DNA of 27,774 nt from Saccoglossus kowalevskii (GCF_000003605.2 NW_003107059.1:1-27774), one strand, 5' to 3'; shown: positions 1-10,963, counted from the first letter of the stretch. Notes: a model not told the origin generated them from the letters alone. Numbers and translations: made by a program.

Positions 1-2
1 TC

Positions 3-348
<346 letters not shown>

Positions 349-440
349 CTTATATCGATTTAAATATAAATGATAAGAATACTATACTACTTTTTTACTT
401 TTCCTGATAATAGTTCGGCAATAAATATAATTATACTCAC

Positions 441-683
441 CAATGACGGTAACAATAAAGGAACAGTATCCCGTGTTGTTGTATACATCTACAGCGGAAT
501 ACGTAACATTTGTACTTCCAATAGGGAAGTTGATGCCTGGAGTATGAGACACATACAGATCCGTTACATTTCCTGAATTATCAGTTGCATTTACACTACC
601 CCATGATACACTCGCCCATGAAACTCCAACATCTGTGTTCTGCAATATATCGGCTGGACAAATCACGACAGGGCTCTCAGCGT
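441..683 (-). CDS. HYR exon, module 1 (block 1)
   Basis: 243 nt, intact, L1 and R1 flanks, acceptor CTCTACACAG. State: L14 Q15 V19 S25 S30 V31 G38 N39 V45 T48 I51 N52 V60 V67 N69 T71 T79 I81. It has Cys9 and Cys74 and four N-x-T sequons (32, 39, 59, 69). The protein is identical to modules 41 and 44. The start is set by the acceptor, not by an ATG; the ATG upstream in frame is intronic. It is the 3'-most exon of this transcript segment inside the window. Confidence 0.88.
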
Positions 684-863
684 CTGTGTAGAGAAACAGA
701 ATAATGTGCATGGTCATCTTGAACAACAACTTTCTATATCATTCAAAAAACACCTGATCTCCAGAGTACAATGTCTATCATTTAAACATAAATGATATCG
801 GCGCCTTGCTACCTTTTAAGAATTTTCCTGATTATTGTTCGTCAATAAATATAATATACTCAC

Positions 864-1106
864 CAAGGACGGATACAATAAAAGGAACAGTATCCCGTGT
901 GTTGTATGCATCTACAGCGGAATACGTAATATTTGTACTTCCAATAGGGAAATCGCTGCCTGGAGCATGAGACACATACAGATCCGTTACAGTTTCTGAA
1001 TTATCAGTTGCATTTGCAGTACCCCATGATACACTCGCCCATGAAACTCCAACATCTGTGTTCTGCCATATATCGGCTGGACAAATCACGACAGGGCTCT
1101 CAGCGT
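864..1106 (-). CDS. HYR exon, module 2 (block 1), compensated frameshift
   Basis: Length is still 243 nt, but relative to module 20 there is one extra A (run aaaagg near 880) and one missing T (gtgtgttg near 900, normally gtgttgttg). The frame is shifted for about six codons, so residues 70-75 read T-R-D-T-V-P and Cys74 is lost, after which the normal F-I-V-S-V-L end resumes. State: W14 V19 T30 A31 E38 T39 V45 A48 D52 I60 A67 L81. The neighbouring intron (770-860) also lacks bases present in other copies, so read or assembly error is a real possibility. Confidence 0.75.
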
Positions 1107-1288
1107 CTGTGTACAGAAACAGAATAATGTGCATGGTCATCTTGAACAACAAATTTCTATATCATTCCAAAATCACCTGATCTCCAGAGTACAATGTCTA
1201 TCAATTTAAACATGAATGAATTAGACGCCTTGCTACCTTTTACGAATTTTCCTGATAATTGTTGGTCAATAAATATAATTATACTCAC

Positions 1289-1531
1289 CAACGACAGCAA
1301 CAATAAAGGAACAGTATCCCCTGTTGTTGTATGCATCTACAGCGGAATACGTAACATTTGTACTACCAATGGGGAAATTGCTGCCTGGAGCATGAGACGG
1401 ATACAGATCCGTTACATTTCCTGAATTATCAGTTGCATTTACACTACCCCATGATACACTCGCCCATGAAACTCCAACATCTGTGTTCTGCAATATATCG
1501 GCTGGACAAATCACGACAGGGCTTTCAGCGT
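1289..1531 (-). CDS. HYR exon, module 3 (block 1)
   Basis: 243 nt, intact, R3 acceptor side. State: L14 Q15 V19 S30 V31 G38 N39 P45 A48 S51 N52 V60 A67 R71 A79 V81. R71 removes the sequon at 69, leaving three. Same protein as module 15. It is the transcriptionally first exon of its block. Confidence 0.88.
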
Positions 1532-1630
1532 CTGTGTACAGAAACAGAATAATATGCATGGTAACCTTGAAAGTCAACATTCTATCTCATTCAAAAATCA
1601 ACTGATCTAAAGGTTACATATCATTATTGC

Positions 1631-1686
1631 ATAATAAATAAACAAATAAATAAATCAATCAATAAATCAATAAATCAATAAATAAA
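1631..1686. repeat. Short interrupted (AATA)n tract, blocks 1/2
   Basis: About 56 bp, with several AATC (caat) interruptions. This variant of the tract is found mostly next to R3 flanks (compare 7299-7345 and 10003-10034) and is far shorter than the pure tracts next to R2. Confidence 0.9.
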
Positions 1687-1779
1687 CTTATATCGATTTA
1701 AATATAAATGATAAGAATGCTATACTACTTTTTTTACTTTTCCTGATAATAGTTCGGCAATAAATATAATTATACTCAC

Positions 1780-2022
1780 CAATGACGGTAACAATAAAGG
1801 AACAGTATCCCGTGTTGTCGTATGCATCCACAGCGGAATACGTAACATTTGTACTTCCAATAGGGAAATTGCTGCCTGGAGTATGAGACACATACAGATC
1901 GGTTACATTTCCTGAATTATCAGTTGCATTTACACTACCCCATGATACACTCGCCCATGAAACTCCAACATCTGTGTTCAGCAATATATCGGCTGGACAA
2001 ATCACGACAGGGCTTTCAGCGT
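1780..2022 (-). CDS. HYR exon, module 4 (block 2)
   Basis: 243 nt, intact, L1 and R1 flanks. It belongs to the L14 L15 type (codon 15 CTG instead of CAG) with V19, S30 V31, G38 N39, V45 T48, S51 N52, A67, D69, T71, T79, I81. D69 removes one sequon. Identical protein in modules 22, 35 and 39. Confidence 0.88.
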
Positions 2023-2204
2023 CTGTGTACAGAAACAGAATAATGTGCATGGTCATCTTGAACAACAACTTTCTATATCATTCCAAAATCACCTGATCTC
2101 CAGATTACAATGTCTATCAATTTAAACATGAATGAATTAGACGCCTTGCTACCTTTTACGAATTTTCCTGATAATTGTTGGGCAATAAATATAATTGTAC
2201 TCAC

Positions 2205-2447
2205 CAACGACGGTAACAATAAAGGAACAGTATCCCGTGTTGTTGTATGCATCTACAGCGGAATACGTAACATTTGTACTTCCAATAGGGAAATTGCTGC
2301 CTGGAGCATGAGACGGATACAGATCGGTTACATTTCCTGAATTATCAGTTGCATTTACACTACCCCATGATACACTCGCCCATGAAACTCCATCATCTGT
2401 GTTCTGCAATATATCGGCTGGACAAATCACGACAGGGCTCTCAGCGT
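2205..2447 (-). CDS. HYR exon, module 5 (block 2)
   Basis: 243 nt, intact, R2 acceptor side. State: L14 Q15 D19 S30 V31 G38 N39 P45 A48 S51 N52 V60 A67 N69 T71 T79 V81; four sequons. Identical protein in modules 32 and 40. D19 marks almost all R2-flanked modules. Confidence 0.88.
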
Positions 2448-2518
2448 CTGTGTACAGAAACAGAATAATATGCATGGTAATCTTGAAAGTCAACATTCTA
2501 TCTCATTCAAAGATCAAC

Positions 2519-2707
<189 letters not shown>

Positions 2708-2800
2708 CTTATATCGATTTAAATATAAATGATAAGAATGCTATACTACTTTTTTTACTTTTCCTGATAATAGTTCGGCAATAAATATAATTATACTCAC

Positions 2801-3043
2801 CAATGACGGTAACAATAAAGGAACAGTATCCCGTGTTGTTGTATACATCTACAGCGGAATACGTAACATTTGTACTTCCAATAGGGAAATTGATGCCTGG
2901 AGTATGAGACACATACAGATCCGTTACATTTCCTGAATTATCAGTTGCATTTACACTACCCCATGATACACTCGCCCATGAAACTCCATCATCTGTGTTC
3001 TGCAATATATCGGCTGGACAAATCACGACAGGGCTCTCAGCGT
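2801..3043 (-). CDS. HYR exon, module 6 (single-module block 3), chimera
   Basis: 243 nt, intact. The acceptor side (R2 flank, L14 Q15 D19) is that of module 5, while the donor side (V45 T48 I51 N52 V67 I81, L1 flank) is that of module 1. It therefore carries both block-end flanks at once, and microsatellites bound it on both sides. An exchange inside the exon between codons 19 and 45 explains this. Confidence 0.87.
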
Positions 3044-3113
3044 CTGTGTACAGAAACAGAATAATATGCATGGTAATCTTGAAAGTCAACATTCTATCTC
3101 ATTCAAAAATCAA

Positions 3114-3291
<178 letters not shown>

Positions 3292-3384
3292 CTTATATCG
3301 ATTTAAATATAAATGATAAGAATGCTATACTACTTTTTTTACTTTTCCTGATAATAGTTCGGCAATAAATATAATTATACTCAC

Positions 3385-3627
3385 CAATGACGGAAACAAT
3401 AAAGGAACAGTATCCCGTGTTGTTGTATACATCTACAGCGGAATACGTAACATTTGTACTTCCAATAGGGAAGTTGCTGCCTGGAGTATGAGACACATAC
3501 AGATCGGTTACATTTCCTGAATTATCAGTTGCATTTACACTACCCCATGATACACTCGCCCATGAAACTCCAACATCTGTGTTCTGCCATATATCGGCTG
3601 GACAAATCACGACAGGGCTCTCAGCGT
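3385..3627 (-). CDS. HYR exon, module 7 (block 4)
   Basis: 243 nt, intact, L1 and R1 flanks, acceptor CTCTACACAG. State: W14 Q15 V19 S30 V31 G38 N39 V45 T48 S51 N52 V60 V67 N69 T71 S79 I81; four sequons. Identical protein in modules 10 and 25. Confidence 0.88.
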
Positions 3628-3809
3628 CTGTGTAGAGAAACAGAATAATGTGCATGGTCATCTTGAACAACAACTTTGTATATCATTCAAAAAACACCTG
3701 ATCTCCAGAGTACAATGTCTATCAATTTAAACATAAATGATATCGACGCCTTGCTACCTTTTACGAATTTTCCTGATTATTGTTCGGCAATAAATATAAT
3801 TATACTCAC

Positions 3810-4052
3810 CAACGACGGATACAATAAAGGAACAGTATCCCGTGTTGTTGTATGCATCTACAGCGGAATACGTAATATTTGTACTTCCAATAGGGAAATT
3901 GCTGCCTGGAGCATGAGACACATACAGATCCGTTACAGTTTCTGAATTATCAGTTGCATTTGCAGTACCCCACGATACACTCGCCCATGAAACTCCTACA
4001 TCTGTGTTCTGCCATATATCGGCTGAACAAATCACGACAGGGCTCTCAGTGT
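3810..4052 (-). CDS. HYR exon, module 8 (block 4)
   Basis: 243 nt, intact. T2, and a unique P10S change in the otherwise invariant CP motif (Cys9 kept). W14 V19 T30 A31 E38 T39 V45 A48 S51 N52 I60 A67 T71 S79 V81. It combines the E38 T39 state with N52, whereas most E38 T39 modules have D52. Confidence 0.86.
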
Positions 4053-4234
4053 CTGTGTACAGAAACAGAATAATGTGCATGGTCATCTTGAACAACAACT
4101 TTCTATATCATTCCAAAATCACCTGATCTCCAGAGTACAATGTCTATCAATTTAAACATGAATGAATTAGACGCCTTGCTACCTTTTACGAATTTTCATG
4201 ATAATTATTGGGCAATAAATATAATTATACTCAC

Positions 4235-4477
4235 CAACGACGGTAACAATAAAGGAACAGTATCCCGTGTTGTTGTATGCATCTGCAGCGGAATACGTAA
4301 CATTTGTACTTCCAATAGGGAAATTGCTGCCTGGAGCATGAGACGGATACAGATCGGTTACATTTCCTGAATTATCAGTTGCATTTACACTACCCCATGA
4401 TACACTCGCCCATGAAACTCCATCATCTGTGTTCTGCAATATATCGGCTGGACAAATCACGACAGGGCTCTCAGCGT
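4235..4477 (-). CDS. HYR exon, module 9 (block 4)
   Basis: 243 nt, intact, R2 acceptor side. As module 5 but with a unique V65A change beside the conserved Asp66. Confidence 0.87.
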
Positions 4478-4548
4478 CTGTGTACAGAAACAGAATAATA
4501 TGCATGGTAATCTTGAAAGTCAACATTCCATCTCATTCAAAAATCAAC

Positions 4549-4661
<113 letters not shown>

Positions 4662-4754
4662 CTTATATCGATTTAAATATAAATGATAAGAATGCTATAC
4701 TACTTTTTTTACTTTTCCTGATAATAGTTCGGCAATAAATATAATTATACTCAC

Positions 4755-4997
4755 CAATGACGGAAACAATAAAGGAACAGTATCCCGTGTTGTTGTATAC
4801 ATCTACAGCGGAATACGTAACATTTGTACTTCCAATAGGGAAGTTGCTGCCTGGAGTATGAGACACATACAGATCGGTTACATTTCCTGAATTATCAGTT
4901 GCATTTACACTACCCCATGATACACTCGCCCATGAAACTCCAACATCTGTGTTCTGCCATATATCGGCTGGACAAATCACGACAGGGCTCTCAGCGT
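4755..4997 (-). CDS. HYR exon, module 10 (block 5)
   Basis: 243 nt, intact, L1 and R1 flanks. Same protein as modules 7 and 25. The stretch from the L1 edge through the first half of the next module is almost the same as block 11 (11529 onward), including the unusual intron word atgtctatcaatgtaaac. Confidence 0.88.
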
Positions 4998-5179
4998 CTG
5001 TGTAGAGAAACAGAATAATGTGCATGGTCATCTTGAACAACAACTTTCTATATCATTCAAAAAACACCTGATCTCCAGAGTACAATGTCTATCAATGTAA
5101 ACATAAATGATATCGACGCCTTGCTACCTTTTACGAATTTTCCTGATTATTGTTCGGCAATAAATATAATTATACTCAC

Positions 5180-5414
5180 CAACGACGGATACATAAAGGA
5201 CAGTATCCCGTGTTGTTGTATATATCTACAGCGGATACGTATATTTTGTACTTCATAGGAAATCGCTGCTTGAGCATGAGACACATACAGATCCGTTACA
5301 GTTTCTGATTATCAGTTGCATTTGCAGTACCCCATGATACCTTCGCCCATGAAACTCCAACATCTGTGTTCTGCCATATATCGGCTGGACAAATCACGAC
5401 AGGGCTCTCAGCGT
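5180..5414 (-). pseudogene. HYR exon, module 11 (block 5), disrupted by a net 8-nt loss
   Basis: Both splice sites are intact but the exon is 235 nt. Small deletions, nearly all of one base from runs of A, G or C, cluster between about 5190 and 5310. Read from the acceptor, the frame shifts at codon 37 and stops at about codon 40. The acceptor half (W14 V19 K25 T30 A31) matches modules 19 and 47; the donor half and its intron match module 26. It is either a decayed chimera or a poorly resolved assembly junction. Confidence 0.7.
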
Positions 5415-5596
5415 CTGTGTACAGAAACAGAATAATGTGCATGGTCATCTTGAACAACAAATTTCTATATCATTCCAAAATCACCTGGTCTCCAGAGTAC
5501 AATGTCTATCAATTTAAACATGAATGAATTAGACGCCTTGCTACCTTTTACGAATTTTCCTGATAATTGTTGGGCAATAAATATAATTGTACTCAC

Positions 5597-5840
5597 CAAC
5601 GACGGTAACAATAAAGGGAACAGTATCCCGTGTTGTTGTATGCATCTACAGCGGAATACGTAACATTTGTACTTCCAATAGGGAAATTGCTGCCTGGAGT
5701 ATGAGACACATACAGATCGGTTACATTTCCTGAATTATCAGTTGCATTTACACTACCCCATGATACACTCGCCCATGAAACTCCATCATCTGTGTTCTGC
5801 AATATATCGGCTGGACAAATCACGACAGGGCTCTCAGCGT
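5597..5840 (-). pseudogene. HYR exon, module 12 (block 5), +1 frameshift near its end
   Basis: 244 nt: one extra base in the TCC-TTT run just after Cys74 (ataaagggaac on the plus strand, normally ataaaggaac). Codons 1-75 are normal: L14 Q15 D19, G38 N39, V45 T48, S51 N52, A67, T71. The last six codons are shifted and the phase of the donor is wrong, so splicing it in would break the downstream frame. The remainder matches module 18 with its R2 flank. Confidence 0.75.
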
Positions 5841-5911
5841 CTGTGTACAGAAACAGAATAATATGCATGGTAATCTTGAAAGTCAACATTCTATCTCATT
5901 CAAAGATCAAC

Positions 5912-5912
5912 A

Positions 5913-6011
<99 letters not shown>

Positions 6012-6012
6012 A
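5912..6012. repeat. (AATA)n microsatellite, blocks 5/6
   Basis: About 101 bp, pure, intronic. Confidence 0.96.
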
Positions 6013-6105
6013 CTTATATCGATTTAAATATAAATGATAAGAATACTATACTACTTTTTTTACTTTTCCTGATAATAGTTCGGCAATAAATATAATTATA
6101 CTCAC

Positions 6106-6348
6106 CAATGATGGTAACAATAAAGGAACAGTATCCCGTGTTGTTGTATACATCTACAGCGGAATACGTAACATTTGTACTTCCAATAGGGAAGTTGATG
6201 CCTGGAGTATGAGACACATACAGATCCGTTACATTTCCTGAATTATCAGTTGCATTTACACTACCCCATGATACACTCGCCCATGAAACTCCAACATCTG
6301 TGTTCTGCAATATATCGGCTGGACAAATCACGACAGGGCTCTCAGCGT
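6106..6348 (-). CDS. HYR exon, module 13 (block 6)
   Basis: 243 nt, intact. As module 1 (I51, V67) but with V80I just before the donor. Modules 13-16 repeat the order of modules 1-4. Confidence 0.87.
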
Positions 6349-6530
6349 CTGTGTAGAGAAACAGAATAATGTGCATGGTCATCTTGAACAACAACTTTCT
6401 ATATCATTCAAAAAACACCTGATCTCCAGAGTACAATGTCTATCAATTTAAACATAGATGATATCGGCGCCTTGCTACCTTTTAAGAATTTTCCTGATTA
6501 TTGTTCGTCAATAAATATAATTATACTCAC

Positions 6531-6773
6531 CAAGGACGGATACAATAAAGGAACAGTATCCCGTGTTGTTGTATGCATCTACAGCGGAATACATAATATT
6601 TGTACTTCCAATAGGGAAATCGCTGCCTGGAGTATGAGACACATACAGATCCGTTACAGTTTCTGAATTATCAGTTGCATTTGCAGTACCCCATGATACA
6701 CTCGCCCATGAAACTCCAACATCTGTGTTCTGCCATATATCGGCTGGACAAATCACGACAGGGCTCTCAGCGT
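6531..6773 (-). CDS. HYR exon, module 14 (block 6)
   Basis: 243 nt, intact. W14 V19 T30 A31 E38 T39 V45 T48 D52 I60 A67 T71 S79 L81, with T61M, which destroys the sequon at 59. Only two sequons remain (32, 69). Confidence 0.86.
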
Positions 6774-6955
6774 CTGTGTACAGAAACAGAATAATGTGCA
6801 TGGTCATCTTGAACAACAAATTTCTATATCATTCCAAAATCACCTGATCTCCAGAGTACAATGTCTATCAATTTAAACATGAATGAATTAGACGCCTTGC
6901 TACCTTTTACGAATTTTCCTGATAATTGTTGGTCAATAAATATAATTATACTCAC

Positions 6956-7198
6956 CAACGACAGCAACAATAAAGGAACAGTATCCCCTGTTGTTGTATG
7001 CATCTACAGCGGAATACGTAACATTTGTACTTCCAATGGGGAAATTGCTGCCTGGAGCATGAGACGGATACAGATCCGTTACATTTCCTGAATTATCAGT
7101 TGCATTTACACTACCCCATGATACACTCGCCCATGAAACTCCAACATCTGTGTTCTGCAATATATCGGCTGGACAAATCACGACAGGGCTTTCAGCGT
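6956..7198 (-). CDS. HYR exon, module 15 (block 6)
   Basis: 243 nt, intact, R3 acceptor side. Protein identical to module 3 (P45 A48 R71 A79 V81). Confidence 0.88.
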
Positions 7199-7298
7199 CT
7201 GTGTACAGAAACAGAATAATATGCATGGTAACCTTGAAAGTCAACATTCTATCTCATTCAAAAATCAACTGATCTAAAGGTTACATATCATTATTGCA

Positions 7299-7345
7299 TA
7301 ATAAATAAATCAATAAATCAATAAATCAATAAATCAATAAATAAA
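7299..7345. repeat. Short interrupted (AATA)n tract, blocks 6/7
   Basis: About 47 bp with AATC interruptions, next to an R3 flank. Confidence 0.9.
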
Positions 7346-7438
7346 CTTATATCGATTTAAATATAAATGATAAGAATGCTATACTACTTTTTTTACTTTT
7401 CCTGATAATAGTTCGGCAATAAATATAATTATACTCAC

Positions 7439-7681
7439 CAATGACGGTAACAATAAAGGAACAGTATCCCGTGTTCTCGTATGCATCCACAGCGGAATAC
7501 GTAACATTTGTACTTCCAATAGGGAAATTGCTGCCTGGAGTATGAGACACATACAGATCGGTTACATTTCCTGAATTATCAGTTGCATTTACACTACCCC
7601 ATGATACACTCGCCCATGAAACTCCAACATCTGTGTTCAGCAATATATCGGCTGGACAAATCACGACAGGGCTTTCAGCGT
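7439..7681 (-). CDS. HYR exon, module 16 (block 7)
   Basis: 243 nt, intact. L14 L15 type like module 4 but with E69 in place of D69. Confidence 0.87.
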
Positions 7682-7863
7682 CTGTGTACAGAAACAGAAT
7701 AATGTGCATGGTCATCTTGAACAACAACTTTCTATATCATTCCAAAATCACCTGATCTCCAGATTACAATGTCTATCAATTTAACCATGAATGATATCGA
7801 CGCCTTGCTACCTTTTACGAATTTTCCTGATAATTGTTGGGCAATAAATATAATTATACTCAC

Positions 7864-8106
7864 CAACGACAGTAACAATAAAGGAACAGTATCCCCTGTT
7901 GTTGTATGCATCTACAGCAGAATACGTAACATTTGTACTTCCAATAGGGAAATTGCTTCCTGGAGCATGAGACGGATACAGATCGGTTACATTTCCTGAA
8001 TTATCAGTTGCATTTACACTACCCCATGATACACTCGCCCATGAAACTCCATCATCTGTGTTCTGCCATATATCGGCTGGACAAATCACGACAGGGCTCT
8101 CAGCGT
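7864..8106 (-). CDS. HYR exon, module 17 (block 7), mixed type
   Basis: 243 nt, intact, R1 acceptor side. W14 Q15 together with D19, then S30 V31 G38 N39 P45 A48 S51 N52 A67 R71 T79 V81. W14 with D19 is found in no other module; D19 otherwise goes with L14. Confidence 0.86.
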
Positions 8107-8288
8107 CTGTGTACAGAAACAGAATAATGTGCATGGTCATCTTGAACAACAAATTTCTATATCATTCCAAAATCACCTGGTCTCCAGAGTACAATGTCTA
8201 TCAATTTAAACATGAATGAATTAGACGCCTTGCTACCTTTTACGAATTTTCCTGATAATTGTTGGGCAATAAATATAATTGTACTCAC

Positions 8289-8531
8289 CAACGACGGTAA
8301 CAATAAAGGAACAGTATCCCGTGTTGTTGTATGCATCTACAGCGGAATACGTAACATTTGTACTTCCAATAGGGAAATTGCTGCCTGGAGTATGAGACAC
8401 ATACAGATCGGTTACATTTCCTGAATTATCAGTTGCATTTACACTACCCCATGATACACTCGCCCATGAAACTCCATCATCTGTGTTCTGCAATATATCG
8501 GCTGGACAAATCACGACAGGGCTCTCAGCGT
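8289..8531 (-). CDS. HYR exon, module 18 (block 7)
   Basis: 243 nt, intact, R2 acceptor side. L14 D19 with V45 T48 S51 N52, A67 T71 T79 V81; four sequons. It differs from module 5 by the V45 T48 block. Confidence 0.87.
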
Positions 8532-8601
8532 CTGTGTACAGAAACAGAATAATATGCATGGTAATCTTGAAAGTCAACATTCTATCTCATTCAAAGATCA
8601 C

Positions 8602-8605
8602 ATAA

Positions 8606-8636
<31 letters not shown>

Positions 8637-8657
8637 TAATAAATAATAAATAAATAA

Positions 8658-8720
<63 letters not shown>

Positions 8721-8722
8721 AT
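8602..8722. repeat. Compound (AATA)n/(AAT)n tract, blocks 7/8
   Basis: About 121 bp beginning with a mix of AAT trinucleotides and AATA. The block edge here lacks four bases (atatcgattt directly after aaata, normally acttatatcgattt), as it also does at 22121. This lets the minus frame stay open through the tract. Confidence 0.92.
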
Positions 8723-8810
8723 ATCGATTTAAATATAAATGATAAGAATGCTATACTACTTTTTTTACTTTTCGTGATAATAGTTCGGCAATAAATATAA
8801 TTATACTCAC

Positions 8811-9053
8811 CAATGACGGTAACAAAAAAGGAACAGTATCCCCTGTTGTTGTATGCATCTACAGCGGAATACGTAATATTTGTACTTCCAATAGGGAAAT
8901 CGCTGCCTGGAGCATGAGACACATACAGATCCGTTACAGTTTCTGAATTATCAGTTGCATTTGCAGTACCCCATGATACCTTCGCCCATGAAACTCCAAC
9001 ATCTGTGTTCTGCCATATATCGGCTGGACAAATCACGACAGGGCTCTCAGCGT
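8811..9053 (-). CDS. HYR exon, module 19 (block 8)
   Basis: 243 nt, intact, L1 and R1 flanks. W14 V19 K25 T30 A31 E38 T39 V45 A48 S51 D52 I60 A67 R71 F77 T79 I81; only two sequons (32, 59). Same protein as module 47. Open frame beyond the donor into the microsatellite gives I-Y-L-F repeats and is not coding. Confidence 0.87.
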
Positions 9054-9235
9054 CTGTGTAGAGAAACAGAATAATGTGCATGGTCATCTTGAACAACAAC
9101 TTTCTATATCATTCAAAAAACACCTGATCTCCAGAGTACAATGTCTATCAATTTAAACATAAATGATATCGGCGCCTTGCTACCTTTTAAGAATTTTCCT
9201 GATTATTGTTCGTCAATAAATATAATTATACTCAC

Positions 9236-9478
9236 CAAGGACGGATACAATAAAGGAACAGTATCCCGTGTTGTTGTATGCATCTACAGCGGAATACGTA
9301 ATATTTGTACTTCCAATAGGGAAATCGCTGCCTGGAGCATGAGACACATACAGATCCGTTACAGTTTCTGAATTATCAGTTGCATTTGCAGTACCCCATG
9401 ATACACTCGCCCATGAAACTCCCACATCTGTGTTCTGCCATATATCGGCTGGACAAATCACGACAGGGCTCTCAGCGT
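9236..9478 (-). CDS. HYR exon, module 20 (block 8)
   Basis: 243 nt, intact. W14 V19 T30 A31 E38 T39 V45 A48 S51 D52 I60 A67 T71 S79 L81; three sequons (32, 59, 69). Identical protein in modules 42 and 45. Confidence 0.88.
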
Positions 9479-9660
9479 CTGTGTACAGAAACAGAATAAT
9501 GTGCATGGTCATCTTGAACAACAAATTTCTATATCATTCCAAAATCACCTGATCTCCAGAGTACAATGTCTATCAATTTAAACATGAATGAATTAGACGC
9601 CTTGCTACCTTTTACGAATTTTCCTGATAATTGTTGGTCAATAAATATAATTATACTCAC

Positions 9661-9903
9661 CAACGACAGCAACAATAAAGGAACAGTATCCCCTGTTGTT
9701 GTATGCATCTACAGCGGAATACGTAACATTTGTACTTCCAATGGGGAAATTGCTGCCTGGAGCATGAGACGGATACAGATCCGTTACATTTCCTGAATTA
9801 TCAGTTGCATTTACAGTACCCCATGATACACTCGCCCATGAAACTCCAACATCTGTGTTCTGCAATATATCGGCTGGACAAATCACGACAGGGCTTTCAG
9901 CGT
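9661..9903 (-). CDS. HYR exon, module 21 (block 8)
   Basis: 243 nt, intact, R3 acceptor side. As module 3 but T30 V31 instead of S30 V31. Module 46 shares this change. Confidence 0.87.
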
Positions 9904-10002
9904 CTGTGTACAGAAACAGAATAATATGCATGGTAACCTTGAAAGTCAACATTCTATCTCATTCAAAAATCAACTGATCTAAAGGTTACATATCATTATT
10001 GC

Positions 10003-10034
10003 ATAATAAATAAATCAATAAATCAATAAATAAA
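10003..10034. repeat. Shortest (AATA)n tract, blocks 8/9
   Basis: About 32 bp with AATC interruptions, the shortest inter-block tract in the window. Confidence 0.88.
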
Positions 10035-10127
10035 CTTATATCGATTTAAATATAAATGATAAGAATGCTATACTACTTTTTTTACTTTTCCTGATAATAG
10101 TTCGGCAATAAATATAATTATACTCAC

Positions 10128-10370
10128 CAATGACGGTAACAATAAAGGAACAGTATCCCGTGTTGTCGTATGCATCCACAGCGGAATACGTAACATTTGT
10201 ACTTCCAATAGGGAAATTGCTGCCTGGAGTATGAGACACATACAGATCGGTTACATTTCCTGAATTATCAGTTGCATTTACACTACCCCATGATACACTC
10301 GCCCATGAAACTCCAACATCTGTGTTCAGCAATATATCGGCTGGACAAATCACGACAGGGCTTTCAGCGT
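10128..10370 (-). CDS. HYR exon, module 22 (block 9)
   Basis: 243 nt, intact. L14 L15 type with D69, same protein as modules 4, 35 and 39. Confidence 0.88.
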
Positions 10371-10552
10371 CTGTGTACAGAAACAGAATAATGTGCATGG
10401 TCATCTTGAACAACAACTTTCTATATCATTCCAAAATCACCTGATCTCCAGATTACAATGTCTATCAATTTAAACATGAATGATATCGACGCCTTGCTAC
10501 CTTTTACGAATTTTCCTGATAATTGTTGGGCAATAAATATAATTATACTCAC

Positions 10553-10795
10553 CAACGACAGTAACAATAAAGGAACAGTATCCCCTGTTGTTGTATGCAT
10601 CTACAGCGGAATACGTAACATTTGTACTTCCAATAGGGAAATTGCTGCCTGGAGCATGAGACGGATACAGATCGGTTACATTTCCTGAATTATCAGTTGC
10701 ATTTACACTACCCCATGATACACTCGCCCATGAAACTCCATCATCTGTGTTCTGCAATATATCGGCTGGACAAATCACGACAGGGCTCTCAGCGT
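10553..10795 (-). CDS. HYR exon, module 23 (block 9)
   Basis: 243 nt, intact, R2 acceptor side. L14 D19 S30 V31 G38 N39 P45 A48 S51 N52 A67 R71 T79 V81; three sequons. Identical protein in modules 48, 52 and 54. Confidence 0.88.
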
Positions 10796-10866
10796 CTGTG
10801 TACAGAAACAGAATAATATGCATGGTAATCTTGAAAGTCAACATTCTATCTCATTCAAAAATCAAC

Positions 10867-10867
10867 A

Positions 10868-10962
<95 letters not shown>

Positions 10963-10963
10963 A
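10867..10963. repeat. (AATA)n microsatellite, blocks 9/10
   Basis: About 97 bp, pure, intronic. Confidence 0.96.

Noticed and set aside
382-440. Coding extension past the donor (G-E-Y-N-Y-I-Y-C and onward)
   Set aside because: The GTGAGT donor ends the HYR domain exactly at its natural C-terminus; the downstream AT-rich sequence is intron conserved through duplication.
1194-1424. A plus-strand frame of about 76 codons starting at atgtctatc, repeated in some thirty units
   Set aside because: It begins in the intron and runs antisense through the donor-side end of the HYR exon. It recurs only because the whole unit is duplicated, it has no recognisable domain, and its changes follow the minus-strand exon.
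1358-1552. Plus-strand frames of 64-67 codons in modules 3, 15, 21, 34 and 46
   Set aside because: They are antisense to HYR exons and arise from one base change (agtacttccaatgggg) that creates or moves a start; no independent support.
8587-8810. Minus-strand open frame extending through the microsatellite (also 21911-22209)
   Set aside because: The extension translates only the TTTA repeat as I-Y-L-F, lies past a consensus GTGAGT donor, and exists because of a four-base loss at the tract edge.
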